64,000 nt of DNA, taken from a virus. Under the pieces are notes generated by a model. That model had not been told where the DNA came from. It saw nothing but the letters and a program-made list of their open reading frames with translations, and made no database searches. The position numbers and the translations under genes were made by a program. The stretch lies in IMG/VR virus record IMGVR_UViG_3300023184_005116, positions 38,758 to 102,757 of that record; one strand, 5' to 3'. Positions within the stretch are counted from its first letter, which is position 1, and the number at the start of each line of letters is the position of its first letter. Positions 60,465 through 64,000 of this stretch are shown here, piece by piece.

Positions 60465-60758
60465 ATGGAAACCTTTAGAGAAAAACAAGAAAAATTTGAT
60501 AAATTAATTTCAGAACTTAATTCTGATTTTATTTGTGGTGCAGCAGTTGGAACAAAAGTAAAAGATAGTTCTTTGTATATAGCGGAAGAGTCAACAAAAA
60601 TTTATGGTACTGAAAAATACAAAATAGGAACATTTAACCAAAAAAGTGTAATTATTGACCCACATATTAAATGGGGAGATATGAGAATTTTTGATGAATC
60701 TGGAACGGAATTAATTAATTTATCAAATTTTGGATTTGATATAATGGATATGATTTAA
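60465..60758 (+). CDS. Cassette gene 3: hypothetical protein
   Basis: 97 residues beginning METFREKQEKFDKLISELNS; helical start then beta-rich (YKIGTFNQKSVIIDPHIKWG). No signal peptide, Cys motif or recognised family. The body is flanked by GTTATAAGTAGTAAAACAAA on the left and the complementary TTTTTGTTTTATTTCATTTA on the right. Confidence 0.55.
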   Translation: METFREKQEKFDKLISELNSDFICGAAVGTKVKDSSLYIAEESTKIYGTEKYKIGTFNQKSVIIDPHIKWGDMRIFDESGTELINLSNFGFDIMDMI

Positions 60759-60784
60759 TTTTTGTTTTATTTCATTTATACTTT

Positions 60785-60833
60785 GTTATGTTTAACGAAG
60801 TGTAGTTGTGAGGAACGAACAATTAAACATAAC
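60785..60833. repeat. Empty mini-cassette
   Basis: GTTATGTTTAA (60785-60795) and its exact complement TTAAACATAAC (60823-60833) enclose 27 bases with no gene. The preceding site is reduced to TTTATAC, TTT, GTTATGT (60775-60791) without inner arms, so this looks like a decayed cassette. Confidence 0.5.
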
Positions 60834-60880
60834 GGATGAGTGTAAAAAATCGTTTTAATGTTTTTTACACTTTGTTATAA
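60827..60880. repeat. attC-like site 4 (54 bp)
   Basis: Boxes ACATAAC (60827-60833) and GTTATAA (60874-60880). Perfect 10-bp stem 60840-60849 / 60861-60870 around the loop TCGTTTTAATG (60850-60860). Confidence 0.8.
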
Positions 60881-60905
60881 GTATGTAAAACAAAAATTAT
60901 ACAAT

Positions 60906-61067
60906 ATGAAAGTAAAAATAATAAAAGAACACAATGGAATACCAGAGGGTTCAGTGATACATGTGGAAAAAGAATTGAAAAACGATTACAAAGGAATTTG
61001 GTCAAGTATGATGGGTTCTTATACAGTTAAGGTAAAGAAGAAATATTGTGAAATTAAAAACTCATAA
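60906..61067 (+). CDS. Cassette gene 4: small basic beta-rich protein
   Basis: 53 residues from the ATG at 60906 (MKVKIIKEHNGIPEGSVIHV), preferred over an earlier start inside the site because of the A-rich leader. GSVIHVEKELKNDYKGIW and YTVKVKKKYCEIK suggest a small SH3-like barrel. Function unknown. Its ends share about 25 bp of inverted complementarity (60874-60900 against 61064-61089). Confidence 0.5.
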   Translation: MKVKIIKEHNGIPEGSVIHVEKELKNDYKGIWSSMMGSYTVKVKKKYCEIKNS

Positions 61068-61082
61068 TTTTTGTTTTATTAC

Positions 61083-61214
61083 TTATAACGTATGGCAGCT
61101 AAACGCTGTTGGAGATTTGAAACACTAAATTATAAACTTAAAATAAAATTAATATGAAAAACAAAACTTCAAACTTAGACAAAACCGCCAATAGCGATTT
61201 AGGTGTTGTTAGCG
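61083..61214. repeat. attC-like site 5 (132 bp, encloses a start codon)
   Basis: Boxes TTATAAC (61083-61089) and GTTAGCG (61208-61214). Arms CTAAACGCTGTTGG (61099-61112) and CCAATAGCGATTTAG (61188-61202) pair with one mismatch and one extra base. The ATG of gene 5 (61154) lies in the loop. Confidence 0.75.
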
Positions 61215-61384
61215 GTAGTTTAACTCATATTCCACTATTTCAGTATATTGCTGCGGTGGAAGCACATAAGAACACGTTAGATTTACTTGCAATAGTACAA
61301 AATGACAAAAAGGAATTGAAATTAGATTTAGAAGCAGCATATAAAGAAATTGACCGATTGAACGTCAAACTAAATTACCGCTAA
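61154..61384 (+). CDS. Cassette gene 5: helical hypothetical protein
   Basis: 76 residues beginning MKNKTSNLDKTANSDLGVVS; the first 20 are encoded within site 5. The C-terminal half is a coiled coil (KKELKLDLEAAYKEIDRLNV). The stop TAA falls in the CGCTAAC box of the next site. No family recognised. Confidence 0.55.
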   Translation: MKNKTSNLDKTANSDLGVVSGSLTHIPLFQYIAAVEAHKNTLDLLAIVQNDKKELKLDLEAAYKEIDRLNVKLNYR

Positions 61385-61432
61385 CGTCCCATGATAAACA
61401 ATCGTTTTAATGTTGTTTATCATTTGTTAGGT
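61379..61432. repeat. attC-like site 6 (54 bp)
   Basis: Boxes CGCTAAC (61379-61385) and GTTAGGT (61426-61432). Perfect 11-bp stem ATGATAAACAA (61391-61401) with 61413-61423 around loop TCGTTTTAATG (61402-61412). Confidence 0.85.
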
Positions 61433-61472
61433 TTTGTCATTAATTTGTTTTACCTTTGTAAAAATTAAAAAT

Positions 61473-61691
61473 ATGGAAAATAAAAACACAAACGAAGAAC
61501 TTGAGTATTTTCAAAATAAACTCAAGGAAACTATGGGTAAAGGATTACCTAAAAAATATCTTGAAACAACTGACTTGGGTGAAGTCGATAAGGAATATAA
61601 ACATAGATTCAAAGAACGAATTGAAAAACACTTAACAGAAGTTGATAGAATTAAAAATATGATAGGCGATTCAAAACAAATTAATGATTGA
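61473..61691 (+). CDS. Cassette gene 6: charged helical protein
   Basis: 72 residues from the ATG at 61473 (MENKNTNEELEYFQNKLKET), Lys/Glu-rich and helical. Upstream is TACCTTTG (61451-61458), a match to the TAnnTTTG -7 element, so this cassette may carry its own promoter. No family recognised. Confidence 0.55.
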   Translation: MENKNTNEELEYFQNKLKETMGKGLPKKYLETTDLGEVDKEYKHRFKERIEKHLTEVDRIKNMIGDSKQIND

Positions 61692-61784
61692 ACCTAACGG
61701 TTGGGTATATACGAAGTACCCATATCACGAACTTTAAATTTAGTACAAACCTTAATGGGGTATTTCGTATATACCTTGTTATAA
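61692..61784. repeat. attC-like site 7 (93 bp)
   Basis: Boxes ACCTAAC (61692-61698) and GTTATAA (61778-61784). Arms 61704-61723 and 61755-61775 pair with one extra base and one mismatch. The loop contains GAACTTTAAATTTAGTA, similar to the loop of site 12. Confidence 0.8.
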
Positions 61785-61796
61785 ACTGTAAAAATT

Positions 61797-61985
61797 ATGG
61801 ATTTAACACACGAACAAAAATTAGAAAAGAAACAAATAGTTAGAGATGAACTGAAAGGGAAGATAAAACATCTTTATATGTCATTTCTAAGTGAAATGGA
61901 AACACAATATCCACCTTGGTTAAATAAAGATGATGTTATTAATGTTTTGTCTTCCCTGATATTAGATGAGACGAAACTTAAATAA
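61797..61985 (+). CDS. Cassette gene 7: charged helical protein
   Basis: 62 residues (MDLTHEQKLEKKQIVRDELK), helical, starting only 12 bases after the right box of site 7. No recognised family; the WLNKDDVINVLSSLIL segment is amphipathic. Function unknown. Confidence 0.5.
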   Translation: MDLTHEQKLEKKQIVRDELKGKIKHLYMSFLSEMETQYPPWLNKDDVINVLSSLILDETKLK

Positions 61986-61995
61986 TTTTTATTGT

Positions 61996-62049
61996 TTATA
62001 ACGATTGCAAATAAAACATCGTTTTAATGTGTTTTATTTGTTGTTATGT
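61996..62049. repeat. attC-like site 8 (54 bp)
   Basis: Boxes TTATAAC (61996-62002) and GTTATGT (62043-62049). Perfect 11-bp stem CAAATAAAACA (62008-62018) with 62030-62040 around loop TCGTTTTAATG (62019-62029). The stem differs from site 6 while the loop is the same. Confidence 0.85.
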
Positions 62050-62083
62050 TTTAGTTTTAAAAATTTTATACAAATAAAAAAAT

Positions 62084-62329
62084 ATGAAATACGAAAGAGA
62101 ATACCAAGTGTTTGCAAAAGAAATAACCGATAAGTTTATATCAATGGTTACTGGTGAATTACCAACGCAATGTTTTTGTGGAGAAATGTCTGATGGGCCA
62201 AGTAGAATACCAACAGAAGAAGAGCAACGAGAATTTTTTAAAGAAAATAACAAATATGCGTTGGAGTGGTTGAACAAAAATATGGTGACTTATGACGAGT
62301 GGATTGCGAAGCATAAAACAAATTCATAA
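62084..62329 (+). CDS. Cassette gene 8: hypothetical protein
   Basis: 81 residues (MKYEREYQVFAKEITDKFIS), helical with a short CFCGEMSDGPSRIPTEEE loop. No recognised family. Acidic and soluble; function unknown. Confidence 0.55.
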   Translation: MKYEREYQVFAKEITDKFISMVTGELPTQCFCGEMSDGPSRIPTEEEQREFFKENNKYALEWLNKNMVTYDEWIAKHKTNS

Positions 62330-62344
62330 AATTTTTAAAATTAA

Positions 62345-62437
62345 ACATAACGGTTGGGTATTGGCGAAGTGCCACCAGTACAAACTTAAATTCAAGGCAC
62401 AAACTATCTGTGGCATTTTGCCAATACTGTGTTATAG
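62345..62437. repeat. attC-like site 9 (93 bp)
   Basis: Boxes ACATAAC (62345-62351) and GTTATAG (62431-62437). Arms TATTGGCGAAGTGCCAC (62359-62375) and 62410-62426 match at 15 of 17 positions. Confidence 0.8.
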
Positions 62438-62480
62438 GTAGTTGTTTTAAAAATTAGCGTTGGCATTAAATGGTTTAAAT

Positions 62481-62762
62481 ATGAAAATTCCAAATACAAC
62501 AGACGAAAAACCTTATATTGAATTTAGAATTGATAAAAAAGGTAAAATTAAATTATCAGCTACATCAAATTGGTGGGGAGGAAAAAATGCTGGTTTCTCA
62601 TCTTCTGATGGAACGGAAGGTAATACTTGCGAACCAAAGCATTTAAAAGCATACATTAAAGCATTTAAAGAGAAAAAGATTAAGAATATTGAGAAAGAAA
62701 TTTTAGCATTACAAAAGCAATTAGAAGTTGTTGAATCTGAAACCGAGCGTTGGGATTTTTAA
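62481..62762 (+). CDS. Cassette gene 9: hypothetical protein
   Basis: 93 residues from the ATG at 62481 (MKIPNTTDEKPYIEFRIDKK), chosen over a TTG at 62460. A beta-rich N-terminal half with SATSNWWGGKNAGFSSSD and a helical C-terminus (KIKNIEKEILALQKQLEVVE). The cassette body has about 23 bp of terminal inverted complementarity (62431-62453 with 62756-62778). Function unknown. Confidence 0.55.
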   Translation: MKIPNTTDEKPYIEFRIDKKGKIKLSATSNWWGGKNAGFSSSDGTEGNTCEPKHLKAYIKAFKEKKIKNIEKEILALQKQLEVVESETERWDF

Positions 62763-62771
62763 AACAATTAC

Positions 62772-62903
62772 CTATAACGTTTTGCGGCTAACAGAAGTTG
62801 GCGATTACGAAGCACAAATTTTCAATTATAAAAAAAATTAAATACAAAGCAATGAACTACAATAAACCACAAAGCCGCCAATTTTTGTTAGGTGCTGTTA
62901 TAG
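62772..62903. repeat. attC-like site 10 (132 bp, encloses a start codon)
   Basis: Boxes CTATAAC (62772-62778) and GTTATAG (62897-62903). Arms 62784-62803 and 62876-62895 pair at 16 of 20 positions, two of the mismatches being G-T type. The ATG of gene 10 (62852) lies in the loop. Confidence 0.75.
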
Positions 62904-63091
62904 GTAGTATTTTGAGGTTGGGTTTCAAGATTATTAATTGCAATCACTTTAAAATGAAAGCACATAACGGTAAACCTTATTATAAAAGTATTGTAAAAAT
63001 TAAGGGATTTAGAACTGCTGTCGTTGACAGATATGATGGAAATAGAAGTACAAATAGGTTTTATTGGCGTGTCGGCAAATATTACCTATAA
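62852..63091 (+). CDS. Cassette gene 10: basic hypothetical protein
   Basis: 79 residues from the ATG at 62852 (MNYNKPQSRQFLLGAVIGSI). The N-terminal 16 residues are encoded in site 10; the rest is basic with aromatic residues (RSTNRFYWRVGKYYL at the end). The stop TAA is inside the CTATAAC box of the next site. No family recognised; a nucleic-acid-binding role is possible from charge. Confidence 0.55.
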   Translation: MNYNKPQSRQFLLGAVIGSILRLGFKIINCNHFKMKAHNGKPYYKSIVKIKGFRTAVVDRYDGNRSTNRFYWRVGKYYL

Positions 63092-63139
63092 CGGTTGATG
63101 ATAAACAATCGTTTTAATGTTGTTTATCATTTGTTATAA
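63086..63139. repeat. attC-like site 11 (54 bp)
   Basis: Boxes CTATAAC (63086-63092) and GTTATAA (63133-63139). Perfect 11-bp stem ATGATAAACAA (63098-63108) with 63120-63130 around loop TCGTTTTAATG (63109-63119); stem and loop identical to site 6. Confidence 0.85.
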
Positions 63140-63179
63140 GTATGTATTATTTTTGTTTTACCTATTAAAAAATTAAATT

Positions 63180-63395
63180 ATGACACAAGAAAAACTAATT
63201 GAAATTTGGGACACTATACCAAATAAACATAAAAATTATAGTGGGGTTGAGGTAGTTGGTGAAATTGAAATTATGGGATATTTCACGAGAAAAGAATTAG
63301 ATGTTGCTGAGAAAAAAGGTTGGTTGTATAATAATCATGCTGAGTATGATATGGGAGAACCATCTTATAATTTAATAAACTCAAAACAAAAATAA
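63180..63395 (+). CDS. Cassette gene 11: hypothetical protein
   Basis: 71 residues (MTQEKLIEIWDTIPNKHKNY), mixed alpha/beta and acidic. The central GEIEIMGYFTRKELDVAEKKGWL could be a small winged-helix-like unit. No family recognised. Confidence 0.55.
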   Translation: MTQEKLIEIWDTIPNKHKNYSGVEVVGEIEIMGYFTRKELDVAEKKGWLYNNHAEYDMGEPSYNLINSKQK

Positions 63396-63401
63396 TATTA
63401 C

Positions 63402-63494
63402 TTATAACGGCTGGGTATATGTGAAGTACCTTACCACAGAACTTAATAATTTAGTAGAAACATTATAAGGTATTTCACATATACCTTGTTATAA
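63402..63494. repeat. attC-like site 12 (93 bp)
   Basis: Boxes TTATAAC (63402-63408) and GTTATAA (63488-63494). Arms 63414-63433 and 63466-63485 match at 19 of 20 positions. The loop GAACTTAATAATTTAGTAG resembles that of site 7. Confidence 0.8.
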
Positions 63495-63507
63495 AACGTT
63501 TTATTTT

Positions 63508-63723
63508 ATGGAAAATAATATTGAAAAATGGATGAAAGAGTGGGTTGATAGAACATCAAAAGTTAAATATGAAAACTCTTTCAATGAGAAGAGTGATGAA
63601 TGGATTGAGATTGAAGGTATTGGTAGATTTAAAGGACTTGAGATTGTCTCAGAAGAACATCAAGATATAAATGAGATAACAATCAATCTCAAATATGATG
63701 TGTGGGATAAAAATGTTTTATAA
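63508..63723 (+). CDS. Cassette gene 12: acidic hypothetical protein
   Basis: 71 residues (MENNIEKWMKEWVDRTSKVK), acidic, nearest to the recombinase. It ends ITINLKYDVWDKNVL with the stop TAA inside the final TTATAAC box. In normal integron logic this would be the most recently inserted cassette. No family recognised. Confidence 0.55.
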   Translation: MENNIEKWMKEWVDRTSKVKYENSFNEKSDEWIEIEGIGRFKGLEIVSEEHQDINEITINLKYDVWDKNVL

Positions 63724-63776
63724 CTATATTATATATGCAACTCTAGTTAATTGATTCATTATTAATACTTTAGAAC
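63718..63776. other. Candidate attI region
   Basis: The last TTATAAC box (63718-63724) has no inner palindrome after it, only about 50 AT-rich bases before the recombinase ATG. On the minus strand it reads GTTATAA at the junction with cassette 12, which is where an attI crossover would be expected in a canonical integron. No direct evidence beyond position and box. Confidence 0.4.
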
Positions 63777-64000
63777 ATGAAAAAGACCGACTATTACAAG
63801 ATTTGCGAACAAAAATTGAAGTACTTGAATTATTCGGACAGAACGGTTGAGTGTTATCTTTCCTATATAAATCAGTTTTTGGATAGAATAGAAATTCCAC
63901 CTACTCGGCTAGGTTCACAAGACTTTCAATCCTATTTGGACAACTATAAATTCACTTCGGTTTCTCAACAGAATCAAGTAATATATGCAATCAGATTTCT
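63777..64000 (+). CDS. Tyrosine recombinase, IntI/XerC-like (N-terminal part; runs off the window)
   Basis: 74 codons from the ATG at 63777 remain open to the window edge. KYLNYSDRTVECYLSYINQF and SVSQQNQVIYAIRF match the SAM-like core-binding domain of XerC/IntI recombinases (YSxxTxxxYxxxIxxF and xxTQNQALxAL patterns). The catalytic domain with Arg, His and Tyr residues, and the extra IntI-specific helix that would separate IntI from XerC, are outside the window. Position at the end of the attC-like array favours an integron integrase. Confidence 0.7.
   Translation, partial: MKKTDYYKICEQKLKYLNYSDRTVECYLSYINQFLDRIEIPPTRLGSQDFQSYLDNYKFTSVSQQNQVIYAIRF

Larger units (their letters stand above)
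59848..64000 (+). mobile_element. Integron-like cassette array with tyrosine recombinase (runs off the window)
   Basis: Twelve short genes on one strand are each preceded by an attC-like palindrome bounded by a left TAAC box and a right GTTA box. Each site has inner complementary arms; site lengths are 54 (four), 93 (three), 123 (one) and 128-132 (four) bases. The array ends about 50 bases before the start of a recombinase gene with IntI/XerC-like N-terminus. On the minus strand the sites read TAACA at one end and CGTTA at the other, the polarity of known attC sites, which places attI beside the recombinase gene. Left edge near 59848, right after the RNA ligase. Confidence 0.75.

Noticed and set aside
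62044-62277. Minus-strand open frame of 77 codons in the cassette array
   Set aside because: It lies opposite cassette gene 8, overlaps site 8, and its composition looks like an antisense shadow. All other cassette genes are on the plus strand.
59848-63724. Regularly spaced repeats suggesting a CRISPR array
   Set aside because: The repeated units differ in stem sequence and length, the intervals contain protein-coding genes of 50-100 codons, and there are no uniform repeats with 30-40 base spacers. The attC-like reading explains the structure.
1-64000. Ordinary tRNA genes
   Set aside because: The only convincing T-arm with matching acceptor stem is that of the tmRNA at 52893-53364; a GGTTCGAAACC-like string near 25520 lies inside a coding region and lacks the other arms.

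Overview
The window is part of a large T4-like myovirus genome that most likely infects a member of the Bacteroidota. The phage assignment rests on a dense set of T4-type core genes: gp32-like SSB, gp61-like primase, UvsY-like protein, UvsW helicase, gp45-like clamp, family B polymerase, both type II topoisomerase subunits, class Ia ribonucleotide reductase and dimeric dUTPase. The host assignment rests on AT-rich sequence, A-rich leaders without clear Shine-Dalgarno sequences, a Bacteroidota-type histone H1-like gene, and a TAnnTTTG promoter element.

Layout. 1-12.4 kb: large virion genes (tail, baseplate, fibre). 12.4-17.4 kb: recombination and replication genes (RuvC-like resolvase, gp32, primase, UvsY, UvsW). 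17.4-28.5 kb: an accessory block rich in proteins whose N-termini look like T4 capsid-targeting sequences, including a split DUF2201-type metallopeptidase/VWA pair next to a MoxR AAA+ ATPase, plus a histone H1-like protein and Hsp20. 28.5-36.3 kb: N-terminal half of DNA polymerase, dUTPase, NrdB, a fibre-like gene, NrdA, adenylate kinase, glycosyltransferase. 37.4-47.4 kb: topoisomerase subunits, UV endonuclease, DnaJ, an L,D-transpeptidase-like protein, clamp and C-terminal half of DNA polymerase. 47.4-58 kb: small accessory genes, lytic transglycosylase, exonuclease, P-loop kinase, ClpP-like protease, a tmRNA with an unusually long tag, a GIY-YIG endonuclease, MgtC-like protein. 58.2-59.8 kb: HD hydrolase and T4 Rnl1-like RNA ligase.

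The most unusual part is 59.85-64.0 kb. Twelve tiny same-strand genes are each separated by an attC-like imperfect palindrome bounded by TAAC/GTTA boxes. The sites fall into exact length classes (54, 93 and about 130 bp). The array ends at the start of a tyrosine-recombinase gene that runs off the window. This has the architecture of an integron carried by a phage. The polarity of the sites places attI next to the recombinase gene, while the cassette genes read towards the recombinase, opposite to the usual direction. In four cassettes the start codon lies inside the palindrome.

Regulation. A GATATATA element occurs before virion genes and before most genes with the capsid-targeting-like N-terminus, so it is the likely late promoter (compare T4 TATAAATA). 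In at least three places it lies in the loop of an inverted repeat. A second set of elements (GAATTTTCT followed by a TA..TTG box) follows terminators in the right third and may be early promoters. Together these suggest small late islands coding for packaged proteins, interspersed among early replication genes.
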